Below are positions 1 through 8,036 of a DNA stretch of 35,596 bases, piece by piece. Within the stretch, counting starts at the first letter, position 1; each line of letters opens with the position of its first letter. The stretch is taken from NCBI GenBank assembly GCA_036274645.1, contig DASUFH010000424.1:1-35596 (forward strand), read 5' to 3'. The position numbers and the translations under genes are program-made. Below the pieces are notes generated by a model. It worked only from the letters and a program-made list of their open reading frames with translations. It made no database searches and was not told the DNA's origin. This stretch comes from DASUFH01 sp036274645 (GTDB lineage Bacteria; Acidobacteriota; Terriglobia; 20CM-2-55-15).

Positions 1-645
1 CTGCTCGATCAGCCCAAGGGGCCCGGCCTGATCTGGGTGTTCTGGCCCATTGACCGTGTGGTTCGCGTGAGCCTGAGAACGATCACGATGGACGTGCCGA
101 CCCAGGATGTGATCACGTCCGACAACGTTTCGGTAAAGGTCAACGCGGTCGTCTACTTTCGCGTCGTCGATCCCCGGCGGGCGATTGTCGAGGTCGAAAA
201 CTACCTGTACGCCACATCGCAGCTGGCGCAGACCACGCTGCGCTCGGTGCTTGGCGAGGTGCCCCTCGATGACCTGCTCAGCGAACGTGAGAAACTCAAC
301 CAGCGGCTACAGGACATACTGGATCAACATACCGATCCATGGGGCATTAAAGTGGGTCTGGTCGAGATCAAGGGCGTGGATCTGCCCGAAATCATGCAGC
401 GCGCCATGGCTCGTCAGGCGGAAGCCGAGCGCGAAAAGCGCGCCAAGATCATTCACGCTCAGGGTGAATACGAAGCCGCGCAGCGTCTGGCCGACGCGGC
501 GGAAACGATCGCCGCCCAACCTGTGGCGTTGCAGCTGAGATATCTGCAGACGCTGACTGAAATCGGTATGGAGAAGAACACGACCATCGTTTTCCCGCTG
601 CCGATTGACATCCTGGAATACTTCGGGAAAATGAAAGGACAGTAA
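1..645 (+). CDS. SPFH/band 7 (stomatin/slipin) membrane protein, 5' partial
   Basis: The frame is open from base 1, so the gene starts upstream and its N-terminal membrane segment is missing; 214 residues are visible. The visible part is a band 7 domain, with SVKVNAVVYFRVVDPRRA, a TTLRSVLGEVPLDDLLSERE block and IKVGLVEIKGVDLPE. An Ala/Glu/Arg-rich helix (QAEAEREKRAKIIHAQGEYE) and a conserved tail ending in TTIVFPLPIDILE follow. This pattern is characteristic of prokaryotic slipins, which oligomerise on the inner membrane and organise membrane domains or regulate proteases. A GTG at base 37 is internal and is not the start. The SPOR gene begins 3 nt after the stop, so the two are probably co-transcribed. 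No NfeD-type partner is visible, but it could lie upstream. Confidence 0.87.
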   Translation: MLDQPKGPGLIWVFWPIDRVVRVSLRTITMDVPTQDVITSDNVSVKVNAVVYFRVVDPRRAIVEVENYLYATSQLAQTTLRSVLGEVPLDDLLSEREKLNQRLQDILDQHTDPWGIKVGLVEIKGVDLPEIMQRAMARQAEAEREKRAKIIHAQGEYEAAQRLADAAETIAAQPVALQLRYLQTLTEIGMEKNTTIVFPLPIDILEYFGKMKGQ

Positions 646-648
646 GCA

Positions 649-1170
649 ATGGATGAGCAGACCTCGTGGCGGGGACATGGTTTTACCCTGTTCGTGTTCG
701 TCGGGATCGCATTTCTGTGCGCGACGTTTTTCGTGCTGGGAATGCTGGTGGGCCGATCCCAGGGCCAGAAATATGCCGCCGCCGTGGCCGAAGCGGTCAA
801 GCCCCCGGCCAAGGCGCCCGACAAGGTGGACTTCAGCTACGAAGCGCTGAAGAAAGATCCGGCGCCTTCCGCGACCGCTGAGGCCGCGACCGCGGAGCCC
901 CTTCCGGAGCCGGAGGCGCGCGTTCCCGAAACGGAAGCGCCCGCCGTCGTCAATATCCAGGTGGAGGCGTTGCGGCAGCAGCGCTCGGCGGACAGGCTCG
1001 TTGGTGAACTGAAGAAGCTCGGATTCTCAGCGTTTGTCGTTCCGCCCGAAGCCGGTGAGAGCGGCGGTCTCTACCGCGTTCAGGTCGGTCCATTTGCGGA
1101 CGCCGAAGCCGCCGAAGGTCCGCGCGAAAGGCTGCAGGCTCACGGATACCATCCCAACATCAAGAAATGA
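649..1170 (+). CDS. SPOR-domain inner-membrane protein
   Basis: The product has 173 residues. A short cytoplasmic N-terminus precedes one membrane helix (about residues 11-36, FTLFVFVGIAFLCATFFVLG). An Ala/Pro/Glu-rich linker (about 37-100) leads to a C-terminal SPOR domain (about 101-173) with the repeated pattern VNIQVEALRQQRSADRLVGE and YRVQVGPFADAEAAE. SPOR domains bind denuded septal peptidoglycan, and FtsN/DedD-like proteins have exactly this layout, so a cell-division or cell-wall role is likely; the particular role is inferred. It sits 3 nt after the slipin gene and 10 nt before lnt, suggesting one envelope operon. Confidence 0.85.
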   Translation: MDEQTSWRGHGFTLFVFVGIAFLCATFFVLGMLVGRSQGQKYAAAVAEAVKPPAKAPDKVDFSYEALKKDPAPSATAEAATAEPLPEPEARVPETEAPAVVNIQVEALRQQRSADRLVGELKKLGFSAFVVPPEAGESGGLYRVQVGPFADAEAAEGPRERLQAHGYHPNIKK

Positions 1171-1180
1171 AGCTGTTCCA

Positions 1181-2701
1181 TTGAAGTCCCTCCGGAATGT
1201 CGCCGGGTTCCTGACGCGGTGGTCCCTGATGTCGGGGGTAGTGTCGGGAACCCTGGTTGCGCTTTCTCTTCCCAAAGCCGACTGGTATCCACTGGCGTGG
1301 ATCGCCCTTGTCCCACTCTTTGTCGTCCTGGCTTCTCCGATGCCCTTGCGGCGCGCGGCTCTGGCCGGGTATGCGGCCGGCCTGGCGTACTATGCGGGGA
1401 CCTGCTACTGGATTACCGGGACCATGGTGACCTACGGAGGACTCGGCTCGCTGGCGGCATTCGGCGTGGCTGCGCTGTTTTGTCTCAGTCATGCCTTCTA
1501 CTTCGCGCTTTTCGGTCTGGCCGTTGCGGCTCTTTGCCGTCGCTACGGCGCCCGCGCGCTCGCCGTCGCGCCGTCACTGTGGGTGGCCATGGAACTCGTC
1601 CGCGGCTACTTTCCGCTGGGCGGCTTTCCCTGGATGCTGTCGGGCTACGCCCTGGTTCCCTACGCCGGAATTCTGCAGATCGCGACCTGGACCGGGGTGT
1701 TCGGCCTGTCGTTCATCATTGCCGCAGTCAACGCCTCCCTGGCCTACATGCTGCTGAAGAACGATAGGCGATTCGCCATCGCGCCTGTCCTCGCCGTCTT
1801 GATTGCATGGCTGGCGCCGGCGCCGGCTGAATCGTCCTCCGGCGATGCGGTCGATGTCCGGCTGGTCCAGCCGGACATCGCTCTGAATCAGCGCTGGCAA
1901 CCCCAGGAGTATGCCCGCCTGCTCGACCGTCTGATAAGCCTGTCCGTTGATTCCGCGCCCCGGGCGCCGGACGCAACCCATCTGATCGTATGGCCCGAAA
2001 CTCCGGCGCCATTTGCGCTCGCCGACGATCCGGAATTCCGCCGTCTCGCCGAGCGCATCGCCGTGCAATCCGGCGGCTACTTCCTGCTGGGTTATCTCGA
2101 CAGCATCGGCGAAGCGCCAAGCAACAGCGCGGCCCTGCTCGACCCGGCGGGACATGTGGTTTCCCGTTACGACAAGATCCGTCTCGTTCCCTTCGGCGAA
2201 TACGTTCCCATGAAGGATCTGCTCTTCTTTGCCGGGAAGCTGGTCGAACAGGTCGGCGACTTTGCTCCCGGAAGCCGGTTGACCGTCAGCAACATCGGCA
2301 AGCACCGTCTGGCCACGGTCATCTGCTACGAAAGTATCTTTCCGGACTTTTCACGGAAGTTTGTGCGAGAAGGCGCGGAGTTGCTGGTGATCATCACGAA
2401 TGATGAATGGTTCGGTTCCTCATCGGCGCCATTCCAGCATCTCCGCATGGGGGTTATGCGCGCGGTCGAGAATCGCCGATATGTGGTTCGCGTGGCGAAC
2501 TCCGGAATCACGGCCATCATCGATCCCTACGGCCGCGTCGTCAGCCGCGCGCCGAGAGGAGAAATCGCCACGCTGGACGGGGTGGCGCGCTTCCGGTCCG
2601 AACTGACGTTTTATGCCCGCTACGGAGATGTCTTTGCCGTTGTCAATGTCGTGGCGGCGCTGCTGGTGGGTGTGGCGGCAGCAGTTTCGAGACGGGCCTG
2701 A
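1181..2701 (+). CDS. lnt: Apolipoprotein N-acyltransferase
   Basis: Lnt transfers an acyl chain from phospholipid to the N-terminal cysteine of lipoproteins in the inner membrane. The N-terminal half is a multi-helix membrane region; the C-terminal half is a nitrilase (CN-hydrolase) domain. The catalytic triad is visible: Glu273 in LIVWPETPAPF, Lys332 in YDKIRLVPFGEYVP and Cys382 in VICYESIFPD. The family motif NDEWFG and the GVMRAVENRRYVVR block follow. I chose the TTG at 1181 because it gives 506 residues, a normal family length, just after the SPOR stop. ATG at 1229 (490 residues) is the alternative, and neither has a strong Shine-Dalgarno. A convergent hairpin lies 15 nt downstream. Its presence implies an outer membrane with triacylated lipoproteins. 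Confidence 0.93.
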   Translation: MKSLRNVAGFLTRWSLMSGVVSGTLVALSLPKADWYPLAWIALVPLFVVLASPMPLRRAALAGYAAGLAYYAGTCYWITGTMVTYGGLGSLAAFGVAALFCLSHAFYFALFGLAVAALCRRYGARALAVAPSLWVAMELVRGYFPLGGFPWMLSGYALVPYAGILQIATWTGVFGLSFIIAAVNASLAYMLLKNDRRFAIAPVLAVLIAWLAPAPAESSSGDAVDVRLVQPDIALNQRWQPQEYARLLDRLISLSVDSAPRAPDATHLIVWPETPAPFALADDPEFRRLAERIAVQSGGYFLLGYLDSIGEAPSNSAALLDPAGHVVSRYDKIRLVPFGEYVPMKDLLFFAGKLVEQVGDFAPGSRLTVSNIGKHRLATVICYESIFPDFSRKFVREGAELLVIITNDEWFGSSSAPFQHLRMGVMRAVENRRYVVRVANSGITAIIDPYGRVVSRAPRGEIATLDGVARFRSELTFYARYGDVFAVVNVVAALLVGVAAAVSRRA

Positions 2702-2716
2702 ATCGTCCGCCCTCTT

Positions 2717-2748
2717 CCCCTTCGGCTGTCATTTGACAGCCGAAGGGG
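2717..2748. terminator. Hairpin between convergent lnt and apt
   Basis: A perfect 15-bp inverted repeat, CCCCTTCGGCTGTCA and TGACAGCCGAAGGGG, is separated by two T residues. It lies between the converging lnt (+) and apt (-) stop codons, where a bidirectional terminator would be expected. There is no clear U-tract on either side, so it may instead be a palindromic repeat that also limits read-through. Confidence 0.6.
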
Positions 2749-2774
2749 AGAGACGTCCAGACGTCCGCCCCCTT

Positions 2775-3296
2775 TCAGGACTGATACCGAATCAGCGACG
2801 AGACGTTGTAGCGGTCCAGGCGATCTCGTCCATTCAGGAACTCCAGTTCGACCACAAACGTCATCCCGATCACGGTTCCACCGACCTTTTCGGCCAGCTG
2901 CGCGGTGGCCAGGCTGGTTCCCCCTGTGGCCAGCAGATCATCGGCAATGACGACCCGCGCTCCCTGGCTGATCGCGTCGTGGTGGATCTCCAGTGTGTCG
3001 GTTCCGTATTCCAGGTCGTACGTAATCCGTTCGGCGCGTCCGGGCAGCTTCTTCGGTTTCCGGACCGGAACGAAGCCGGCGCCCAGGTTGTATGCGAGCG
3101 CGGGCGCAAAGATGAAGCCCCGGGCTTCAATGCCGAGCACGTAATCGGGTTTCAGGGGAGCGATCTGTTCTGTCAGGCGGTCGATCACCGTACGGAAGCC
3201 GCCTCTGTCTCTCAGCAGGGTGGTAATGTCATAAAAAAGAATTCCGGGTTTGGGGAAGTCCGGAATTTCGCGAATCATTTTCTTCAGATCATCCAT
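2775..3296 (-). CDS. apt: Adenine phosphoribosyltransferase
   Basis: The product has 173 residues, the usual length for Apt, which salvages adenine to AMP with PRPP in the cytoplasm. Family signatures are the N-terminal IPDFPKPGILFYDITTLL, the YVLGIEARGFIFAPALA block, the flexible-loop region RKPKKLPG, and the PRPP-binding motif VVIADDLLATGGTS near residue 125. It is the last gene of a tight minus-strand operon and starts 3 nt after the acylphosphatase stop. Nothing is missing. Confidence 0.95.
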   Translation of the reverse strand: MDDLKKMIREIPDFPKPGILFYDITTLLRDRGGFRTVIDRLTEQIAPLKPDYVLGIEARGFIFAPALAYNLGAGFVPVRKPKKLPGRAERITYDLEYGTDTLEIHHDAISQGARVVIADDLLATGGTSLATAQLAEKVGGTVIGMTFVVELEFLNGRDRLDRYNVSSLIRYQS

Positions 3297-3299
3297 GGT

Positions 3300-3572
3300 T
3301 CAACCTTTCACGTGAAACGATGAGAACTGTTCGGTTATTGACGCGGTTTCTTCGATAACCCGGCTGACTTCGGCCATGCGGGGTCCACGCTTGAGGGCCT
3401 CGCGAAATTCCGCGAGCACACTCTCGGCCGCCTCCGCGTGGATCTCCACGTCGCCCGCCGGAAGATTACGGACCCAGCCGCGTATTCCCAGCCGAAGGGC
3501 GGTCTGCTGGGCGAAGTAGCGATACCCGACACCCTGAACGCGGCCGCTCACAATATAGCGACGGCCCGTCAT
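3300..3572 (-). CDS. acyP: Acylphosphatase
   Basis: This 90-residue protein hydrolyses carboxyl-phosphate bonds such as acetyl phosphate or carbamoyl phosphate. The motif SGRVQGVGYRYFAQ carries the phosphate-binding loop and the catalytic Arg, and GWVRNLPAGDVEIHAE carries the catalytic Asn; both family signatures are intact. The start ATG overlaps the TGA of the upstream dioxygenase-rhodanese gene (ATGA), which indicates translational coupling. apt follows after 3 nt. The ORF stays open far upstream in this frame, but that part is only the shadow of the neighbouring gene. Confidence 0.92.
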   Translation of the reverse strand: MTGRRYIVSGRVQGVGYRYFAQQTALRLGIRGWVRNLPAGDVEIHAEAAESVLAEFREALKRGPRMAEVSRVIEETASITEQFSSFHVKG

Positions 3573-4957
3573 GCCGCCAGGGGCAGTTTCGCGTTGTGCC
3601 ATGCGGTCATGCCGCCGACGACATTGGAGATTCGGGTGAATCCGTTCCGTTCGAGGATGCTGGTGGCGATCGAGGAACGGAAGCCGCCGGCGCAGACCGT
3701 GGCGACCCGCGCATCCCGCGGGATGCCGCCGAGGCTGTCGACCAGATGTCCCAGGGGCGCGTGAGTCGCGTTGGGAATGTGGCCGCTGTTCCATTCGGGC
3801 GCCTTGCGCACATCGAGAGTGGCGTCGATCAAGCCGGATTCGATGCGATGCTGCAGCTCCTCGACCGAAATCTGTTCCACTGAAGCGAGGGGAAGCTTCG
3901 CCCGATCCCACTCCAGGATGCCTCCCGCCAGATAGCCGGAGACGTGATCCAGGCCGACCCGGGACAGGCGGACTCGCGCCTCCTCGGCGGCCGCTTCGCT
4001 TTCGGCGACGATCACCACGGGCGTTTCGAATCGGATCAGGCTGCCGGCCCACGAGGCGAATTGTCCACCGAGGCCGATGTTCAGCGATCCGGGGATGTGG
4101 GCGTTACCGTATTGCGCCGACGGTCTCGTATCGAGAATCAGGGCGCCGTCGTCGCGTAGCTGGCGGACCTCCTGAGCGCTGAGAGACCGAAGCTCCGGCA
4201 TTTCCGCCATCAGGGCCGGACCTTCTCTGTTGATTTCCGCGTCGTGGCTGAAGTACGCCGGCGCTTCGGGCAGGTCCGTCGTCATCAGCTGGATGAATTC
4301 CTCCCGCGACATGGGCTGCAACGCGTAGTTGGACTCGCGCTCGCGTTCGATGGTGGAGCTGTTCTCGCTGGAAATGTTGCGACCGCACATCGAGCCCGCT
4401 CCATGCGCCGGAAAGACCATGACTTCCCCCGGCAGCTTGAGGAGTTTGTCGTGCAGTGAATCGTAGAGCATGCCCGCCAGTTCGGCGGCGGGCATTCGGG
4501 AACCGAGCAGGTCCGGCCGTCCCACATCGCCGATGAAGAGGGCATCGCCGGTCAGGACACCGTACGGAACCGAAGACGACGTTTCCGTATCGAACACCAG
4601 AACACTGACCGATTCGGGCGTGTGACCGGGCGTTTCCAGAAAGCGGAGGATGACAGTTCCAAACCGGATTTCGTCGCCTTCGCGGACGGGAGTGTATCCC
4701 GCGCCCGCGACGTCCCCCGCCTGGGCTCCAAAGTAGACCCGCGCTCCTGTTCTGGCCGCCAGCTCCCGGTGACCGGAAACGAAATCGGCGTGGGCGTGGG
4801 TTTCGATCACATGCCGAATCACGAAGCCCTGCTCCCGGGCCTCGTCGATATAGATGTCCACGTCCCGTCGCGGATCGACAACCGCGGCTTCGCCTTCCGA
4901 TCCAATGAAGTAGGACGCCTGCGCAAGGCAACCGAGATAGAACTGGCGAAAATGCAT
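3569..4957 (-). CDS. Persulfide dioxygenase-rhodanese fusion (MBL fold)
   Basis: The protein has 462 residues in three domains. An ETHE1-like metallo-beta-lactamase domain (about 1-245) has the metal ligands THAHAD (His54, His56, Asp58), PGH (His112) and GDALFIGDVGRPDL (Asp138). The first rhodanese domain (about 258-355) has LILDTRPSAQYGNAHIPGS, but its active-site loop reads VVIVAESEAAAEE with no cysteine. The second rhodanese domain (about 370-462) has an intact loop VCAGGFRSS with Cys422. This matches the CstB-type architecture, which oxidises low-molecular-weight or protein persulfides to sulfite and/or thiosulfate. It lies between nadA (14 nt) and acyP (4-nt overlap). The sulfur substrate is inferred from family knowledge. 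Confidence 0.9.
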   Translation of the reverse strand: MHFRQFYLGCLAQASYFIGSEGEAAVVDPRRDVDIYIDEAREQGFVIRHVIETHAHADFVSGHRELAARTGARVYFGAQAGDVAGAGYTPVREGDEIRFGTVILRFLETPGHTPESVSVLVFDTETSSSVPYGVLTGDALFIGDVGRPDLLGSRMPAAELAGMLYDSLHDKLLKLPGEVMVFPAHGAGSMCGRNISSENSSTIERERESNYALQPMSREEFIQLMTTDLPEAPAYFSHDAEINREGPALMAEMPELRSLSAQEVRQLRDDGALILDTRPSAQYGNAHIPGSLNIGLGGQFASWAGSLIRFETPVVIVAESEAAAEEARVRLSRVGLDHVSGYLAGGILEWDRAKLPLASVEQISVEELQHRIESGLIDATLDVRKAPEWNSGHIPNATHAPLGHLVDSLGGIPRDARVATVCAGGFRSSIATSILERNGFTRISNVVGGMTAWHNAKLPLAA

Positions 4958-4971
4958 GTGGTCTCCGGGGG

Positions 4972-6060
4972 CTACTGCGTGATTTCCAGCATTCGATTCA
5001 GCGCCAGGCGCGCGTCGGCGGCGATCCCGGCAGGCACCGTGATGCGATTCACGACGCGCCCCTGCTCGAGATTCTCCAGCGCCCAGAGCAGGTGGGGCGC
5101 GTCAATACGAAACATCGTGGCGCACAGGCAGCCGCAATCGTCCAGCGGGATGATGAAGCGGTCGGAATTCTCGTTCTTCAGCCGGTTGACCAGGTGAATT
5201 TCCGTTCCCACCGCCCACTCGGATCCGGCTGGAGCCGTGGTAACTCTCTTGATGATGTGTTCGGTGGAGCCGACATCGTCGGAAAGCTGGGTTACCTCCC
5301 ACCGGCACTCCGGATGGGAGATGACCGTGATCCCCGGGTGTCTCGCCCGAACTTTGGCGACGTGCTCGGGCAGGAATCGCTGGTGGACCGAGCAGTGCCC
5401 TTTCCAGAGAACAAACCGCGCGGTCTTCAGGGTTTCCGGAGAGTTGTCGCCCAGTTCCTCGAAGGGATCCCAGACCGTCATCTCATCGAGCCGAAACCCC
5501 AGCTTGTACGCCGTGTTTCGCCCCAGGTGCTGGTCGGGCAGAAACAGAATCTTGTCGGATCTTTCGAGCGCCCAGCGCATGACGGCCGCCGCGTTGGACG
5601 ACGTGCAGACGGCTCCCCCGTTCCGGCCGCAAAACGCTTTGATCGCCGCCGAGGAATTCATGTAGGTGATGGGCAGAATGCGCTCGGAGGTCACGCTCCG
5701 GAGGTCTTCCCAGCAGGATTCCACCTGATCGATTTCGGCCATGTCGGCCATGGAACATCCCGCGCTGAGATCGGGAAGGATGACCTGCTGATAATCGGCG
5801 CTGAGAATGTCGGCGCTCTCCGCCATGAAATGGACACCGCAGAAGACAATGTATTCGGCTTTCTTCTGTCCCGCGGCCCACTGGGCCAGCTTGAACGAGT
5901 CGCCGCGAAAGTCGGCAAACTTGATGACATCGTCGCGTTGATAGTGGTGTCCGAGGATAACCAGCCGGTCGCCAAGGCGGCGCCGCGTTTCAGCAATTCT
6001 GGATTCGGTTTCAGTGCCGGTCAGGCCTGCGAAGCGGTCCGGCAGGATCGTCTGCAGCAT
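4972..6060 (-). CDS. nadA: Quinolinate synthase A
   Basis: NadA is a [4Fe-4S] enzyme that condenses iminoaspartate with dihydroxyacetone phosphate to make quinolinate for NAD. The 362-residue length matches the longer Bacillus-type form. Visible signatures are VILGHHYQRDDVIKFADF, FCGVHFMAESADILS, LPDLSAGCSMADMA, YMNSSAAIKAFCG, CTSSNAAAVMRWA, GHCSVHQRF, SHPECRWEV and DDCGCLCATMFRIDA. Cysteines in the FCGVHF, GHCSVH and CLCATM segments are the likely cluster ligands. I chose the ATG at 6060, which begins MLQTILPDRF 4 nt after the Rieske stop; the longer frame upstream is a shadow. nadB and nadC are not in the window. Confidence 0.94.
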   Translation of the reverse strand: MLQTILPDRFAGLTGTETESRIAETRRRLGDRLVILGHHYQRDDVIKFADFRGDSFKLAQWAAGQKKAEYIVFCGVHFMAESADILSADYQQVILPDLSAGCSMADMAEIDQVESCWEDLRSVTSERILPITYMNSSAAIKAFCGRNGGAVCTSSNAAAVMRWALERSDKILFLPDQHLGRNTAYKLGFRLDEMTVWDPFEELGDNSPETLKTARFVLWKGHCSVHQRFLPEHVAKVRARHPGITVISHPECRWEVTQLSDDVGSTEHIIKRVTTAPAGSEWAVGTEIHLVNRLKNENSDRFIIPLDDCGCLCATMFRIDAPHLLWALENLEQGRVVNRITVPAGIAADARLALNRMLEITQ

Positions 6061-6064
6061 GGGG

Positions 6065-6613
6065 TCATGATACCACTTCCTTCGCGCGTAACTGCTTCTT
6101 GAACTTCTGATAACGGGCCCAGAGAACGCCGTTTTCGAGCCGGTGTTCAAGCGTGTCGAGGCCTCGCAGGGCAGGACCGTCCAGGAGCGCCCCATCCGGT
6201 CCGAAATGGCTGTGATGACAGAGGCAGACGAAGCCCGGCGCGTTGGCGTCCTTCTGGACGGCGCAGGCCTCGTGTGGACAGGCGGCCGAGAAAACCATGA
6301 CGGCGCCGTCACCGTCCCGGCGCATCCAGATCTCCTTTTCGACGCTTCTCTCGAGCCAGCCCAGCCGTTCGGTAACCGTGACGGATCGCTGCTCGGGCGT
6401 GTCCACCGGCGCGGCATCCAGCGGGCCGAGGCTCGTCCACTCGTCGATCGAGCCTTTTGACGTGAATGCGGCCCGCAGGCCGGCCCACCCGCCGCCCAGG
6501 CCGGCCAGCGCCGCCAGAATCTTGAGAAACATCCGACGTCCAATCGATCGCAACCCCTTGTCCTTTCCGGGTTTTGACGCCCGAGTCGACCGTGTGAGTG
6601 TCCTTGACGACAT
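6065..6613 (-). CDS. Tat-exported Rieske [2Fe-2S] protein
   Basis: The product has 182 residues. The twin-arginine motif GRRMFLKI (about residues 25-32) precedes a hydrophobic segment (ILAALAGLGGGWAGL), so this is a Tat-anchored membrane protein. The C-terminal Rieske domain has CPHEAC (Cys112, His114, Cys117) and CLCHHSHF (Cys130, Cys132, His133). These supply the four cluster ligands and the disulfide pair typical of cytochrome bc/b6f Rieske proteins. No cytochrome b or c gene is adjacent; instead it leads the nadA operon, so its redox partner is unknown. The ATG at 6613 (MSSRTLTRSTR) gives a sensible signal; upstream codons in this frame are antisense to the AhpD-like gene. Confidence 0.85.
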   Translation of the reverse strand: MSSRTLTRSTRASKPGKDKGLRSIGRRMFLKILAALAGLGGGWAGLRAAFTSKGSIDEWTSLGPLDAAPVDTPEQRSVTVTERLGWLERSVEKEIWMRRDGDGAVMVFSAACPHEACAVQKDANAPGFVCLCHHSHFGPDGALLDGPALRGLDTLEHRLENGVLWARYQKFKKQLRAKEVVS

Positions 6614-6691
6614 TGTGGAATACAACGTACCATTCCTTCTCACTTTGTCGAAATTGCTAGGCCCTCGGCCTGGCCGGAGAGGATCGCGCCG

Positions 6692-7069
6692 ATGGCCGAC
6701 GAGTCCGTCGCTCAGGGAAAAAAATGGCCCTCCTATACGATGGTCGATCCGCGCATGCGGAAGATCTACTTTCAGTTCTACCAGGAGACATACCGGGCGT
6801 CCGCAATTGATCGCAAGACCAAGGAATTGATCGCGATTGCGGCGTCCCTGGCCAGCCGTTGCCACGGCTGTCTGGAAGGCCACATCAAGAAGGCCCTGAA
6901 ATACGGCGCCACGAAGGAAGAACTCAGCGAAACGATTGCAATCACCATGGGGGTAGCCGCGGCGTCGATCGTGGATCTGACCGACATCGCTTCCGAAAGT
7001 CTGCGCATCCGGCTTTTCGAGCCGACCCGGTCCGCGGACGAGACGCGCGGCGCTTCGCCCGAGGAGTAA
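6692..7069 (+). CDS. Carboxymuconolactone decarboxylase / AhpD-like protein
   Basis: This 125-residue protein has the CMD fold signature KTKELIAIAASLASRCHGC followed by LEGHIKKALKYGATKEEL. The redox pair Cys57-His-Gly-Cys60 and His64 form the AhpD-type active site, which points to a peroxide- or disulfide-reducing role rather than lactone decarboxylation. It is divergent from the Rieske operon (78 nt apart) and 3 nt upstream of a secreted esterase, with which it is probably co-transcribed. Its partner peroxidase is not in the window. Confidence 0.85.
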   Translation: MADESVAQGKKWPSYTMVDPRMRKIYFQFYQETYRASAIDRKTKELIAIAASLASRCHGCLEGHIKKALKYGATKEELSETIAITMGVAAASIVDLTDIASESLRIRLFEPTRSADETRGASPEE

Positions 7070-7072
7070 ATT

Positions 7073-7999
7073 GTGAGGCCGATTCGACAGGCTTTCCCGG
7101 TATTTGCGCTTCTGCTGCTCGTGTCGGGCGTGCTGGCCGTTGCCGCTGCCCAGCGGGGCGGAGGCTTTCGCGACGTCATCCCCACCGGGTCCCGGGTCGA
7201 ATACAAAACCCTGCACAGCAAACTGCTCAATCAGGATCTCGCCTACGGCCTCTACCTTCCCCCTTCGTACGCCAAAAGCGACAAGAAATATCCGGTGCTC
7301 TACTTTCTGCACGGCCTCAACGAAAACGAAAAGCGCTGGAGCACGCGAGGCGAAACCGATCTGCTGCTGGACCGCATGGTCGCTGAAGGCAAGATCGGCG
7401 AGTTCATCGTCGCGATTCCCAATGCGGCAAACAGCTTCTACACCAACGCCCGCGGCGGTCGTCAGGAGCCCTGGGAGGATTACATCGTTCAGGAATTCAT
7501 TCCCGCCATCGAAAGCGCCAACCGGGTGATCGGCACGCGCGCCACGCGGGGAATCAGCGGCATTTCCATGGGTGGCTACGGATCACTGAAGATCGCAATG
7601 AAGCATCCGGAGATGTTTGGATCGGTTTCGGCCCACAGCGCCGCGCTTATCGTGGATCTGGATCACGCCGTCGCGCCGGCCCGGCAACTGGAACGGTTCC
7701 GGCCGCTCTTCGATCAGATCTTCGCGATCAATACCGATCTGACCTACTGGAATGCGAACAATCCGCTCGAGTTTGCGAAGGACACAACGAAACTCAAGAA
7801 CCTGAAGATCTACGCCGATTGCGGAACCGAAGACGACTACGGCTTCTTCGACGGCCTGAAAGCGTTCGACCAGACGCTGACGAAGGCGTCGTATCCGCAC
7901 GAAGCCCATCTCTACGCCGGCAACCACGGCTGGGACTTCGCGAAACAACACACCACCGAATCGCTTCTGTTCCACTGGAAGGCTTTCGACAGCAAGTAA
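7073..7999 (+). CDS. Secreted esterase, alpha/beta hydrolase (esterase D/feruloyl-esterase-like)
   Basis: The 308-residue product has a signal peptide (FALLLLVSGVLAVAAAQ, cleavage near residue 27). An esterase-family alpha/beta hydrolase domain follows: DLAYGLYLPPSYAKSDKKYP, oxyanion region YFLHGLNENE, nucleophile elbow GISGISMGGYG (Ser165), IYADCGTEDDYGF and GNHGWDF supplying the likely acid and histidine. This family includes S-formylglutathione hydrolases, feruloyl esterases and mycolyltransferase-like enzymes; the substrate cannot be read from sequence. The start is GTG at 7073, 3 nt after the AhpD-like stop. The protein is probably periplasmic or extracellular. Confidence 0.87.
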   Translation: MRPIRQAFPVFALLLLVSGVLAVAAAQRGGGFRDVIPTGSRVEYKTLHSKLLNQDLAYGLYLPPSYAKSDKKYPVLYFLHGLNENEKRWSTRGETDLLLDRMVAEGKIGEFIVAIPNAANSFYTNARGGRQEPWEDYIVQEFIPAIESANRVIGTRATRGISGISMGGYGSLKIAMKHPEMFGSVSAHSAALIVDLDHAVAPARQLERFRPLFDQIFAINTDLTYWNANNPLEFAKDTTKLKNLKIYADCGTEDDYGFFDGLKAFDQTLTKASYPHEAHLYAGNHGWDFAKQHTTESLLFHWKAFDSK

Positions 8000-8036
8000 C
8001 TCGACCTCTCCCGCGCGTTGAGGATATTCTCGGCGC

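Noticed and set aside
5092..6102. A 336-codon plus-strand frame opposite nadA
   Set aside because: Antisense to all nadA motifs; composition is Arg/Gly-rich with no domain.
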